Shown: positions 20,371-32,933 of the stretch, one piece after another | Layout of the letters: each line of letters begins with the position of its first letter | Position numbering within the stretch: position 1 is the first letter of the stretch | Origin: Phascolomyces articulosus | Lineage: Eukaryota; Mucoromycota; Mucoromycetes; Mucorales; Lichtheimiaceae | Assembly: GCA_025677815.1 (NCBI GenBank) | Contig: JAIXMP010000024.1 | Span: 496,001 to 560,000, forward strand | Direction of reading: 5' to 3' | Length of the DNA: 64,000 nt | Translations under genes and position numbers: made by a program | Notes under the pieces: model-generated | What the model saw: the letters and a program-made list of their open reading frames with translations, nothing else | What the model was told of the DNA's origin: nothing | Database searches by the model: none

Positions 20371-23133
20371 TGTTGTTGTTGTTGTAATTATAGCTGTAAC
20401 GATGATTCTTATTATGTTGATATGTATTGATTGTTTCTTTGTCGAGGATAATAAAATGAATGTGGTGGGAAAGCGAAATAAGAAAAAGATAAATAGTGTG
20501 GAAGAGAAAAGAAGAAGGGAAATGTAAAAAGCACGAGTGTGAGTTTATATATATATTTAGTGTGAGTGTGTGTATCACATCTTACCGTTTGCTTACAATT
20601 GATATCGTTGTACAGAGAGAGAGAAATCTTTTCGTTTATTAATTCTTCTATCTGTCTCCTATTATCCATTCAATTCAATTTCTTTATAGCATGATGATGT
20701 TTTCCAAAGTAAGTGTTTTTTTGTTGTTTCTTTTGTGAGCGTAAATCGTATGTAGATCTTCTTCTCCCTTCTATCGTTCTATTTTTTCATCTAGATCCAT
20801 CAATAATAATAATGAAAAAAGATAAACTGGATTATTAGATGGGGTGATTTGAATATTGTCCGAATGAGTGTTTTATAAAGACTATCTTTGGACAATTTAT
20901 TAATCATTCTCATAGCCTTTTAAGTTTAATTTTTCCAAGTTTTCCATTGTCGTGGAGAGGTTTGTCTCAGCTGGTTACAAGAACTTGAACTCCCGCACAT
21001 CGTTTTTTACCCTTTTCGATGTAAAAAAAAAAAAATTCATCCTTTCTCTTGTGTTGTTTTGGTTTGATAGGAATATAATAGTATATGATACTGATTAATC
21101 ATTGAAATCTATATATAATAAGCATGATATGAAATGTATATAATATATTATATCCTACCATTTTACTATATCTTTTAGATAACATAGAATACTTAGAGAA
21201 GGTGGAAGTTTTATGAATCATATACTTAGTTGCTTTTTTTTAGCTGGACTTTAATGGACTATTATTTTCTTGTGTTCCAGAAAAAAAGGAAGACATCGAA
21301 AAAAAAAGACACCATGCTCAATTCTCACCATAGCACGTTCCTATTGACCTTCAATGTCTTTTTTACTATATTAAGTGCTTTTTTTTTTACTGAACAACAA
21401 AAATTATTCGTCTAATTTATATGGTTATTTTATAACCAACAAAGATGAAATATAAACAGGTGTTCTACTTGTGTGTGTGTGTGTGTGTGCAATTAAAATA
21501 GTTGTTAAAATGACAATTCTTATTTTCACTCCTTTTTGACAGGCTCCTTTTATTTTGTTTTGTTTGTCTGATCGAATCTTCTTTGGCCTCCGCTTCCAAA
21601 CAAAATCAACAACTCAACAGGCTTTTTTAAACCCACAAGTTACCAATAAATCGGAATAATATCTTGACTACTCTTCTTGGCTAACCTAAGCATTACTCAA
21701 ATTGTTGCCTATGATGAAACATTTTTGTTGCGAATGAATCCTGCGCATAAAAACTTTTTTATTTTCTCCAATTGATCCTACAGAGGCAACTTTGTATATT
21801 AAAATTAAAATTAAAATGATAAAATAAACATACTATGAATGTGTATAAAAAACAGAGATGAGCTAGTTAATATAATATAGATTACAAGGGTGTTAAAGAA
21901 GTACTTGTTTACTTTCAAAAGAAGTAAAAAATGTTGTCTGGTTTAGCTCTTTGTACAACGTGAATACCAAACCAAAGGATGTTCAGCTCAATGCCAAGCT
22001 TCATTTTTAACTAGCAAACATTAGGTAACACAATTAAGCTTGACAAATGTTTTTTTTTTTTGTATTCCCTGGATTATGGAATAACTATTTAACTATTAAA
22101 ATCCCTCATTTTTATTATAGTACACTGGCATGAATAATAAACTTTATCAAGTACTCCTGATATATTAATTTATTAATTAAAAATAAGTATATAATAGTCT
22201 GCCTTTAAATAAATAGTTGACCTTATAAGAATTATGCGTAGTAGATAATAGATGCAGATTGTTCTACATAATTACTTACCATGTAGGATTATTGGTCTAT
22301 TTGTGCTTGTCATAAGATGGATCATTATTGCTGTTATAATGATAAATTCAAAAACCTACGCATCATGTATTTTTCTTCATCATTTGTTCGTCATAATGCT
22401 CAATATATGCAATAGTTATTAGTGGATGACATGCCATCAGATCCCCATATCATCCTCTCCTGCTTTTTTTCTACTCTCAACAACGTCCTTGGTCTATCAA
22501 TATGATGATAGGCCAATATTTATCATTCATTTGATTATTAGTAAATAACGATTATGATAGATAATCAAATATTATAATACGCTGACATTATAATTTCATG
22601 TGCTCAGCACAAAAAAAAAAAAACTATTATTATTCTTTTTCAAACCATCTATTATTGATTACTTTTATAGTAGTGGCTGATGAAATGATTTATTTGTGAT
22701 AATGATAAATAGAATATATAAAAGGAAAATGGTTTATTTATGGGTTTCATCTATTATATTATATAGAATCAAGATCTTTCTCCTGTAAAAGAACCCAGTA
22801 GTTTCACGCCACAATAAACATCATATACGAAATGAACTGTCTGTGCAAAAGCGACGCGGGGAAAAAAATGATTTTGGTTTAATGCACGTGAGTAGTATTT
22901 CTTTCCGGCCCCATTTTGCCGAGGATACAATAACTGCTTTTGCTGATGTATATAAAAAAAAACCTTGGGCTCTAAGGAGTACAGCAGTATACATTTTATT
23001 GATACATAATAGATAAACTGGAAAAACATATTTAACTATCTTTATATAAACGCCAAGTTTCCATTATTACTTCTTTTTTTATACCTTTCATTGATTTCTC
23101 ATTTTTCTATCTATATCCTTTTAAAAAGCAATC
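20371..23133. other. AT-rich intergenic region, no gene supported
   Basis: It contains homopolymers and a (GT)9 run near 21471-21490. A less AT-rich block at 22770-22940, upstream of the WD40/phosphatase gene, is open on the minus strand for 86 codons without any recognisable motif and may be promoter DNA of that gene. Frames at 20228-20669 overlap or flank the secreted-protein gene and look like shadows or repeats. Confidence 0.35.
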
Positions 23134-26100
23134 ATGGCTTCTGTAAAAATTAAAAATAATAATAAAAACAATCGTATAAGTTTACCTGACAATCGATCTT
23201 TACATTCTTCAGCAAAGAGTAGTCATGACCTATTATTCAAACAACATCAACAATTCCCAGAATTAATAACACCACCAGAAGAATCTTTACAACACATTAC
23301 AGAAGGTGGACAAGTAAAACACCATGATATTAATGGTAATAGTCAATCAACAGAAAATAAAACTATAGTGTATTTTTTAACAGCAGTTTTTTTGTATTCA
23401 TATTATTATTATTATTTTGCATAAAAATCAGGTACATCAATCCCTACTAATACAGCTCAACGACCAACCACCCCACCCTTACCACCTCGACCCCGTTCAC
23501 GTACAGTTCATGTTGTTCCTGGATTTAGAGAAGAATTATTGCCACCTGTCGCAATACCTCAACTAACTCTATCCAAAGGAAATGGAGGTTGCTCTTATTC
23601 ATTATCCTCTTCAGAATCTTCTTCAGCAACCACCCTTGTTTCACCCCAACAACAGCAACTACCACAACAACGTCGTATATCTCCTTCGATTCCCTGCCAA
23701 TACCCAAATATGCAACATTTTGATCGATTACCCCCTCATATTAAAACATTTCCATCCCATCATCGACGTACATTAAGAGCCATTGCCGGATGTCAAGGTC
23801 GATTGGCGACTGCTTCTCATTCAATCAAAGCATGGGAACATGCTATTGACCGACCTAATGCAACTATATCCTTAACACCAAGCACAGACAGTGCTGGCGC
23901 TGATCGTGTAAATTCCCTTGCTTATACCCTTTCTGGTCATTATTTATGGGCTGGACTTGATGATGGCTATGTCGTCGTCATGGATGTAAAACAACACCAA
24001 CAGCAACAGAAATCGTCTCCTTTATCATTAATACTCAACAATAAAATTATTGCCGAAGTACATCAACATGAATCTGCTGTCAAACATATTTTACGCATAG
24101 ATAATAATGAATTATGGACGATTGATGATAATAAAGGAGAATTATTACGATGGCCCTTGATGCATGAATTTGATCATTTTGATAGTAAATCTATTATGCC
24201 CGTTAGTGGTCGTCATCGAGTCACACCTAAATCCATATCAGCCGTTATCTTACGAGGAGGGATAGGACGTCAACAACAGCATCATCATGTGTTGGCCATG
24301 ACAGCAGGCGATACTATTGATGTTTATCGGTTTGTTCCACTTTATTCATCCACCATGCCTCAAGGTCCCGAAGTCCACATGCCTTATCGGGTGGTACGAC
24401 CATCCAACGATTTGGGCCCTATTACTCAATTGGTAGCATTGCCTCGAGGTCGGTTGGCATGTGCTCATATACATGGTCGCATCAGTGTTTGGAATAGTGA
24501 AAAGTGGGAACAAGTATTACAAGTGGCCATTCCTACCTATGGTGTATCGGCGATGGCTTTGTCTTTGGGTAAATATTTATGGACGGGGTATCGTACAGGC
24601 ATGATTTATGTCTATGATATTTCGTCCGATGAACAATGGAAATTGGTGAAAATGTGGCAAGCGCATCAAGGTCCAATCACTATGTTTACAGTGGATGAAC
24701 TTAGTTTACTTTCTGCTTCGCCTTCTTTGGATGAAAAACCATTGATGCAGGTCATTAGTGCAGATCAACAAGGCAATGTATCTATTTGGGATGGTTTATT
24801 ATCAGATTATCAAAAAGGTAAAACAAAAAAGAAAGAATGTTGATATTATCTGCATATTGTGTTGTTATTTACTCCGAAAAAAATTATAGATCAACATATG
24901 AAAGAACTTGAAGAAACGTATTGTGATTATCGAAAAACAAGAATACAAATATCTACTTGGAATATTGATGCCTTGAGCCCAGATACTATTACTGGTCAAG
25001 ATAAAGCTTTAGTGGAAGAATGGCTTACAAGTATGCGAGATGCGGATATTATTGTTGTAGGTTTACAAGAAATCGTGGATCTTGAATCCAAACGTCAAAC
25101 TGCACGTACGTTTATCAAAACGAGGAAAGAGGAGGAAAGAGGAGGCTTTAATAAAAATGAAGAGAGAGGGAGTTATTCTAACGGGATCTTTTCCAAATAA
25201 ATAGGATCTTTATTTTTACCTCGCAAAAAACAAGATAAATTCGATTGGTCAGCACCTGCTATAACAAGTATTAGTAATTGGAGTAACATGGATGCAGAAT
25301 CGATTGCCGCTGCCGCAGCAATTCCTCAATACAGTGCCTGGCGAAATCACATCACCTCTGTATTACAAGAACGTCATTACACCTTATTAAAAACGGAGCA
25401 TTTAGTGGGTCTATTTAGTCTTGTCTTTATCAAACATGATCAACAAATGCGAGCCAAAGATTGTCGCTCCACCGTGGTCAAGACAGGATTAAAAGTCATG
25501 AACAAATGTTGGCATGGTAACAAGGGAGCGGTGGCCATCCGTTTTGCTTTGGATGATTCTTCTGTCTGTTTTGTCAATTGTCATTTAGCTGCGGGACAAT
25601 CCAGAGCGGAGCAACGTAACGCCGATGCGGATGGAATCTTTAAATCTGCTAAATTCAAAAAGGATCCTGGTGGCATCAATACAAGTCATAATAACACCAA
25701 CGGGCTAGCAAGCAATACGAATGTAGATATGACGGGAGGAGACGATGACACCATTATCTTGGATCATGAGCATTGTTTTGTTCTCGGTGATTTAAATTAC
25801 CGAATCGATGGATGTACACGCAAAGATGTATTAGAATGGCTTGCTCTTGAGGATCGTACATATGCTTATCGAGAACTTCAACTGGATGATCAACTTAACA
25901 AACAGCGCAAATTGAATCCATTATTAAAATTGGCTATGTTTCAAGAAGCCCCAATTCGATTTGAACCTACTTACAAGTACGATCCAGGGACGGATACGTA
26001 TGATACTTCAGATAAACAGCGTGCCCCAGCATGGTGTGACAGAATCTTGTTTCGAACCCCAGAAACAACATGTACTCACGCAGAATTTTATCGGCGCCAC

Positions 26101-26415
26101 GAAGTGAAAGCATCTGATCATCGTCCCGTCAGTGCCGGGTTTGAAGTCGCTATCAAGACTGTACGAAGAATGGATTGTGAAAAGACGGCTAGAGTTGTCA
26201 CACAAGCTTGGGAAAAACAATTGGAGACCATCATTCAAGATTGTAAAAGTCGATATATTACTGATTATGAAAAATGTACTCTAGATGAAGCGATCAACCA
26301 ATTGAAAACCAATGGATGGAATGTACAACATGTCATCGATTATTACCATCAAGATCCAAATAGTAATAATAATAATAATACGCCAGTATCTACTAGCAAA
26401 GTAGTAAAGAAATAA
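23134..26415 (+). CDS. WD40-repeat inositol polyphosphate 5-phosphatase
   Basis: Exons 23134-23335, 23432-24817, 24890-25105 and 25205-26415 join in phase to give 1004 residues. The N-terminus is low-complexity and Pro-rich (PPLPPRPRS). A beta-propeller-like WD40 region follows (about 160-530; GHYLWAGLDDGYVVVMD, GRISVWNSEKW). The IPPc catalytic domain (about 545-920) shows all key motifs: WNIDAL, VGLQE, GNKGAV, CHLAAG, GDLNYRID, PTYKYD, PAWCDR and SDHRPV. It should remove the 5-phosphate from phosphoinositides or inositol phosphates on membranes. The WD40+IPPc order resembles plant FRA3/5PTase12-14 and related fungal proteins. The C-terminal 60 residues (DEAINQLKTNGWNVQHVIDYY) look like a UBA-type helical bundle. 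The residue numbering for motifs is approximate. Confidence 0.9.
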
Positions 26416-26690
26416 AATAAAATTTATAGTCTGTTTCTCTTTTCTCGTACCGCTACATGCATAATAATTAGAGACCCAAGGAGAATATTATTAGATGAAA
26501 AGCCCCTGAAATTTTCCGTAGCTCCGGCATTATCTAATAAGGGTTTCGTGAGAGAACTTGAACGCATTATCCATTTTATTTATTTATATATATATAGCCA
26601 CAAAGAAGGATCACTCACGCTTTTTTCTTCTCTTTTCTTCTTTACCTTTATCGTGTAATTTTATCTTTTTATATATATTCTTGTAACATT

Positions 26691-28219
26691 ATGGCTTTAA
26701 ACAAAGTATACAAACTGTAAGTTTTTTTTATATATCTTTCGAGTAAACAGAACATGAGATAAAGAGAAAGAGCGAGTGTGTATGGTGTTGAAGAGAGAAA
26801 ATAGAAAAAATAGTTATATTACGTGTACATCATTACAATGGCAACAATGGATATATAACTAAGCATACATCATCCTGTATATATATATATATATATATAT
26901 ATAGCAACACCGGTGCCACGATTCCTGCTATCGGTTTAGGTACTTGGCAAGCTCCTGCTGGCGAAGTTGAAACCGCCATCAAGACTGCTATTGCTGCTGG
27001 TTATCGTCATATTGATACCGCTTTTGGTGTAAGTTCTTCATTTCTTGGACACAGTTACATATATAAATATAAAATAATCTGTGTTATTCTATTGTGTGTG
27101 GGTGAAGAAAAAAAAATCCAGTAGCTAATGAGAGGTTTTTTTTCTGGTTAAAAATATAGTATAATAACGAAGTTGAAGTGGGTAAAGCTATTCGTGAAGC
27201 TTTAGCTGAAAATGGTTTAGAACGTAAAGACATTTTCGTCACTACCAAGCTTTGGCCCACTTTTTTCCGTCCTGAAAAGGTTGCTGAAGGATTCCAAATT
27301 TCTTATGATCGTCTTGATATCGAATATATTGATTTGATCTTGTTGCATTGGTAAGGAAGTCTTGTACATATAGACATTATTGTTTTATTAAAAAAAAAGA
27401 AGGATTCATATATTAACATATAATATGATTTGTAGGCCTGTAGCATTGAGTCCAGAACAAGGTCCTGTTGGTATTCCACGCAAAGCCGATGGTACTCGTG
27501 ATGTTGAGACATCCGTCACTCCTTCCATTACTTGGGCCGCTCTTGAAAAATTATATGAATCGAACAAGGATAAACTCAAGGCGATTGGTGTTTCTAATTA
27601 TTCTATTCCTATTTTTGAAGATTTATTAAAGACTGCCAAGATTGTTCCGGCTGTAAATCAAGTTGAACTTCATCGTAAGTGAATTGTCATGAAAAAAAAA
27701 GGGGGGGAGGACTCTCTATTCAGGTACCAACGGGGAAAAAAATAACTAAACAAATATATATGTATATAGCTTATAATCCACAACAAAAATTGTTGGATTA
27801 TTGTGAATCCAAAGGTATTCATGTCACTGCTTATTCACCTTTGGGATCCACCAACTCTACTTTATTGGGTGATGAGACAATTAGCAAGATTGCCAGTGCT
27901 CATGACAAAACACCTGCTCAAATCATCTTGTCTTGGGGTTGGTCTCGTTCAAGTATTTTACCCAAGAGTGTTAAAATTGAGGTAAGAATAATAATAATAA
28001 TAAAAAGCTTATTTTGATTGTTAGAAAAAAAAAGGTGTCCTATTCATATTGTTTTTTTTTTTTTTGCATATATTATTTTAGCGAGTGAAAGCCAACGCTG
28101 ATTTGATTGAACTGTCGGCACAAGAAATTCAACAGATCAATGAGCTTCATAAGACACACGGAAAGCGCTTTATCACACCAGATTGGGGTGTACCTGTTTT
28201 TGATGAAGACTTTGAATAA
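26691..28219 (+). CDS. NADPH-dependent aldo-keto reductase
   Basis: Six exons (26691-26716, 26905-27028, 27160-27350, 27436-27674, 27770-27981, 28082-28219) join in phase to 309 residues, the usual length for a single-domain (beta/alpha)8-barrel AKR. The catalytic tetrad is visible: Asp46 (HIDTAFG), Tyr51, Lys80 (TTKLW) and His113 (LLHW). Substrate/cofactor motifs GVSNYS, ELHPYNPQ, AYSPLGS and RSSILPKS (NADPH 2'-phosphate side) follow. It should reduce aldehydes or ketones to alcohols in the cytosol (yeast Gcy1/Ypr1 type); the substrate is not predictable. The first exon is only 26 bp and intron 1 ends in an (AT)n microsatellite. The gene is followed by short AT repeats. Confidence 0.92.
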
Positions 28220-28751
28220 AATCCTTATTCTATTTTGTAATAATAATAATAACCATTATAATTTAAATAAATAATATATCTATCTATATAAATAAATAAA
28301 TAAATGTTGACCTTTGAATGAGATGGGTTCATGTGAAAAAAAAGGGATGTTGTCAATGGAGAGAAAATAAAAAAAGGATAAAAATAAAAAAATGTCGTCA
28401 GTGAGAAAAGGGGTAAGTACTACTCATCAGTAGCATACGCATTATTATTATTATTATTATTTCTTTCTTTCTTTTTACTTAATTGCTTAACCCCCCCACA
28501 TAAGCTTTTTTTTTCCCAACTCTTTTTTTTATATATATTTTCTCCTCTTTCTACTTTCTTTTTTTTTTTTTTTTCTTTCTTCTTTTCTTTCTGTACTTGT
28601 CTTGCTTCTTCTTCTTCTTGCCTCCCCCTTTTTTTCTTTCAAAAAGAGTGTGAACAAGTAAAAAAAAACGACACCTTTTTTTTCACAATTATAAAAACCC
28701 CATCTCGCTTTTTTTTTTTTCCTTTTCTTTCTTTCTTTTTTTTTTCTTTCA
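28220..28751. other. Intergenic, pyrimidine-rich leader of the homeobox gene
   Basis: Tail of the aldo-keto reductase gene, then some 300 bp of T/C-rich tracts directly before the homeodomain start codon. Pyrimidine-rich promoters of this type are common before fungal genes. The minus-strand frame here is a Lys/Arg homopolymer shadow. Confidence 0.4.
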
Positions 28752-29924
28752 ATGGACACATCTGCTTCTTTAGCTAGAGTTCATTTACGAGGCGTCATTT
28801 CAGCTGTACGCGATAAGGAGTTTTGTCGTTGTAATATGCCTCCTGTTGTAAAACCTGTCGCTCGACGACCTATCGTTGCCACTTCTGATAATAATAATAA
28901 TACTACTACTACAAGTACAAAACCACTACAACGTCCACTTTCACCTTCTCCTTCCTTATCACCACCACCTTCATCCGAACAACAACACCCACTTGTTCCT
29001 ATGGCCGATGATACTTCTTTACACAAGTCTACTGCAGCAAGAACAATACCCACTACACAATTATCACCTCCTCTTTCTTCTTCTGGTTCTAAATCATCAT
29101 CCTCATCCATGATTAAGACAACGAAAACAGTAAAAAAACGACAACAGCATTATCAACATGATCATCAGGAACAGGATGAATTATTAACAGATGAAGAAGA
29201 AGAGGAAGACGAAGTAGAAGAAGAAGAAGATTTTGTTGAAGGCGAAGAAAAAGTAAGAGGAGTAGGAGATGAAGACCAAGATATTATTATTGACAACAAT
29301 CAGATGAGCCCACATCATCATCAAGAACAACAAGCTCAACTGCATTATCAACGAAAAAAGTTGTCACCCAATAATAATTCATCCTCCTCTTTTGGTTCCA
29401 CCCCATTTCAAACCTCGTCCACCTCAACAGCAACAATGAAAAGAAGAGGCACTCGTCGACGAACCGAAACTTCGTATGATGAAAAAACCACCCATTATTT
29501 GAAAACCATGTTTTTTGAAGTCTACGGCAATGGTCGGAAACTAAGCAAGCCAGAACGGCGTCGTATTGAAAAACAAACAGGTCTCAAATCTCGAAAAATT
29601 ACGTATTGGTTTTCGAATCAAAAACGTCGTTTTCGTCCTGAACTCAAGGCATATCAACGTTTAGTCAATCAAGGACATATTCAAAGTTATGATGATTTTT
29701 TACGATGGTGTTCAAGTAATGATATGACTGAATTTATTGAAGGAAATCACCCTTCTTCTTCTTCTTCTTTATCACCTTCTTTATCTTCATCTTCTTCACC
29801 ACTTTTATCTTCTTCAACTACCACCGCCATGACAACAGCAATCGATCCTCATATTAATCATCATCATCATAATAGTAATAATAATAATAATAACAACAAT
29901 AACATGATAGTCATGAAAATGTGA
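28752..29924 (+). CDS. Homeodomain transcription factor
   Basis: Single exon, 390 residues. A canonical-length homeodomain lies at about 234-292: basic arm RRRTETS, helices 1-2, and recognition helix KITYWFSNQKRR with the invariant W48, F49 and N51 (position 53 is Lys, not Arg). There is no three-residue TALE loop insertion. Before it is a Ser/Pro/Thr-rich stretch and a Glu/Asp-rich acidic block (about 150-185) that may act in activation. After it come Ser-rich and His/Asn-rich simple repeats encoded by expanded TCT and AAT trinucleotides, so the length is likely polymorphic. It probably binds DNA in the nucleus as a monomer or dimer; the targets are unknown. It ends tail-to-tail with the epsin gene. 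Confidence 0.85.
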   Translation: MDTSASLARVHLRGVISAVRDKEFCRCNMPPVVKPVARRPIVATSDNNNNTTTTSTKPLQRPLSPSPSLSPPPSSEQQHPLVPMADDTSLHKSTAARTIPTTQLSPPLSSSGSKSSSSSMIKTTKTVKKRQQHYQHDHQEQDELLTDEEEEEDEVEEEEDFVEGEEKVRGVGDEDQDIIIDNNQMSPHHHQEQQAQLHYQRKKLSPNNNSSSSFGSTPFQTSSTSTATMKRRGTRRRTETSYDEKTTHYLKTMFFEVYGNGRKLSKPERRRIEKQTGLKSRKITYWFSNQKRRFRPELKAYQRLVNQGHIQSYDDFLRWCSSNDMTEFIEGNHPSSSSSLSPSLSSSSSPLLSSSTTTAMTTAIDPHINHHHHNSNNNNNNNNNMIVMKM

Positions 29925-30642
29925 ATTTTATAGTATATATAACAATTGATATCCCCCCAAAGATTCTCCCCTTCGTCTTCGCTTGTCCTATCTCTCCTCT
30001 TATCCTTTCTTTCTCCTGCTAAATACATCATTATATCAATCACAACAACAAACAACATCATTAACAACAGCAACATCATCATTTTTACCATAATTCTTCC
30101 TCCTTTCTCTCTCTCTCCCCCCCTTTTTTCTTTATATACATGTAATCCTCTTTCTTCTTTTTCAACATAGTATGAATATATCAAATAACAAAAGACAACA
30201 AATATTCATACTCACAACAAACACAATGAAACCTTTTCTTTCTTTTTTTGCATACCTCTTTTTTTTTTTCTTTTTTGACATCTATAACATCCCCCAGAGT
30301 AATTTTTTTTCTTTGTTTTCTTTTGAAATAACAATAAAAAAACCAACTCAAATTCCTACATTTCATTTTTTGTCGTATTTTAAAAATATAAACTTTGAAC
30401 AACTTTACGTTTTTTATTCTTTTGTTGGATATACAGAATTATCGTTTGGGTTTTTTTTCCTTTATAAGTGAAGAAAAAGGGGTTGGGGGGGAGAAGAGAA
30501 TAAATTTTTTTTAGATCGAATAAAATAAAAAAAAAAAGAGGAGAAAAAAAAGTAGAAAAAGAATAGTTTTTTTTCTTTTGAAAGAGGCGAAAGAGGAGAA
30601 GAGAAGAGGGGGGGGGAGTGGATTCTAAAAAAGTTATATAAA
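29925..30642. other. Convergent intergenic region (3' ends of two genes)
   Basis: Shared 3' region between the plus-strand homeodomain gene and the minus-strand epsin gene. T/C- and A/G-rich low-complexity DNA. The frames seen on both strands are poly-Phe or poly-Lys and are not called. Confidence 0.45.
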
Positions 30643-32933
30643 TTACGACAAAAGGTCATCAAAAGGACTCGATTGTTGTTGCTTGGGAGCAGTGGCACCA
30701 GCCGATGAAGTAGTTGAACTAGGTGTTCCAGGTTGGTTGGACGCCCATGCTTGCCAACCTGCATTAGCACTGGACGTTTTCATGGCATTCATCGATGGAC
30801 CTACTGCTGGCTTGGCAGGCCCACTGGATTTGCCAAGTGAATCCAATGATACAAAGGCCGATGCTTGTGACCACATACCAGTGGGTAATTGCGTTTTTGC
30901 GGGAGAAGCAGTAGAGGATGTGTTATTATTATTATTATTGTTACTGTTTGCACTGATAGGAGTGACAGGTGCAAATCCTTGCATAGAAGCAGGTCGACTA
31001 TTATTATTACTAGAAGGTGAAAGTGGACGTGACATGGTGGTGGGCGATGGAACAGCAGGTGCCATGGATGTTGTGGTTGTTGCTTGAACAAGAGGAGGGG
31101 GTGAAGTAGTTGGTGTATTGGATGATGGAGAACTAAATACATCATTACCTAAAAGATCAAATAGATCATTGGTTGTTTTTGGCTTTGCTGGAGCAGTAGA
31201 AGAGGATGTAGCAGCAGCAGGTGGTGCTGATTGGAAATCATCAAAGTCATCTGAATAATAATAATAAATTATTTTTAGTATATAACTCTTTCTCCCTCAT
31301 ATAGTCATCTCGTTTTCTTTTCTTTATATATTCTTTTCCCCATTGGGGAGCTGTTCTCTATAGCATCATGCATCCTTCTCCCCATCCTAATAATTACCAT
31401 TGGCACTTGTAGTAGCAGCAGCACTACCCGAAGCAAAATCTCCCCAATCATCATCCTTAGCAGCACCAGAAGTCTTGGGTTCATCATCAAAATCAAACAA
31501 ATTCACTTCCTTTTTAGAAGGTTTGGCCATAGAAGACGAAAAATTATTCTTGGGAGGTGGTGTAGGAGAAGAGTCGCCACCGGAACTACCTCCGGCAGAA
31601 GGAAGATCATCGAAATCATCATACTTGCTACTTTCATATCGATTATTTCCACCTCCAGCATCTTCATCATAATAACCAGCACTACCGCTGGCACTGATAC
31701 CACCAATACCTGTGGAAGCACTGAATCCAAAACTACTTGAACCTACAGCACTATCACTACCAAATCCACCAAATCGGGAACTCCCTCCGCTTCCTCCTCC
31801 CATAGAGACTGTTTCTGAACCAACACCCTGATACTTGTTACGATTGACACGGGCCTTTTTACGTTCAGCACGGATTTTATCAGTATCATTGAGTAATTCG
31901 CCAATTTCCTTGGCTCGATTGCGAACTATATTCATATTCGATGTTCAGTCAATTCATTTCTTTCTCTCTCTTTTTTTTAAGACTCTTATTATCTCTTGTA
32001 AAAAAAAAAGATTTAACTTACTATTAATACCCTGGTCCTTGCCCTTTTCATCAATATAATGGAAATTTCGCATAATCTTGATCATAGAAAGATGAGCACG
32101 AGCATCATCAATCACACGTTCAGAACCATTCTTGACAAGATATTCAAGGAGTACCAATGCCTATATTTTCGTAACAATCCATTCATTAGATAGATATAAA
32201 CGATAAAGATATATAAAAAAAACACACCCACCTTGTAAATTTGGCGCCATTGTCTAGCTTCTTTTTCCGTGAAACGCTTATAAAGCGTTGGCATGATTTC
32301 ATTGAAATATTGACTGTAATAATAATAATAATAAATATTTATATGAATTTATATTATCATTTATCATGAAACCAACCCCCTCCACACCAAGAATAGAAAA
32401 GCATATCGCGTTGTGTAATAAAGTACGATACTCTCACTCTCTCTCAAAACTATGGTTACTTACTAGTTATAAGTGCCTTGAGCAATTTCTTGCATCAAAG
32501 TACTGGATGCACCCCAAGCTTCATTATTGGTTGCTTCATGCACCTTGGCTTCCATCTCTGTATAATTAAGCACCACATTTTTCCTATTAAAGAAAATCGT
32601 CATCCGTTATTTAATTTCTTTTTTTTTTTTTTCTTTTCCAATGGTATTCATAAAAGAGAGAGAGATTGTGTGTTCGTGGTGTATTTAATCTGTATTGTAT
32701 GAGGTATTCCTTACACTTTGTTAATGACATCCTATAAATAAAAAGAGCATAACAACAAAATATATATTTAGTATTTTCTGTCTTGTCTCTCTTTTTATTT
32801 TATTTTCCCATAGTAACTCTATTTCCCCCCTTCTCCCCTCGATGAAATTCGTATAGAAGAAGCAGTTCAAAAACGGAATATTTACCTTGACTTCCCACAA
32901 GTCAGGAATTTGCAGATTAGAAAAGGAATTCAT
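30643..32933 (-). CDS. Epsin-like ENTH-domain clathrin adaptor (Ent3/Ent5 or epsinR type)
   Basis: Seven exons on the minus strand (32933-32886, 32731-32715, 32583-32464, 32313-32232, 32160-32022, 31925-31398, 31250-30643) join in phase to 513 residues. Exon 2 is only 17 nt. Residues about 10-150 are an ENTH domain (NYTEMEAKVHEATNNEAWG, ARQWRQIYKALVLLEYLVKN, INIRNRAKEI) that binds phosphoinositides and bends membranes. The Gly/Ser/Ala-rich tail carries a clathrin box (LFDLL) and acidic DFDDF, DDWGDF and PFDDLL motifs of the kind that bind AP-1/GGA ears. No ubiquitin-interacting motif is visible, favouring a Golgi/endosome adaptor over an endocytic epsin. DNA repeats encode the Asn and Ala runs. 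Confidence 0.9.

Noticed and set aside
22769..23029. 86-codon minus frame upstream of the WD40/phosphatase gene
   Set aside because: No recognisable domain. It lies in the likely promoter of the plus-strand gene; its composition alone is not enough.
28529..28759. Lys/Arg-rich minus frame before the homeobox gene
   Set aside because: Shadow of a T/C-rich promoter tract; composition is entirely homopolymer-driven.
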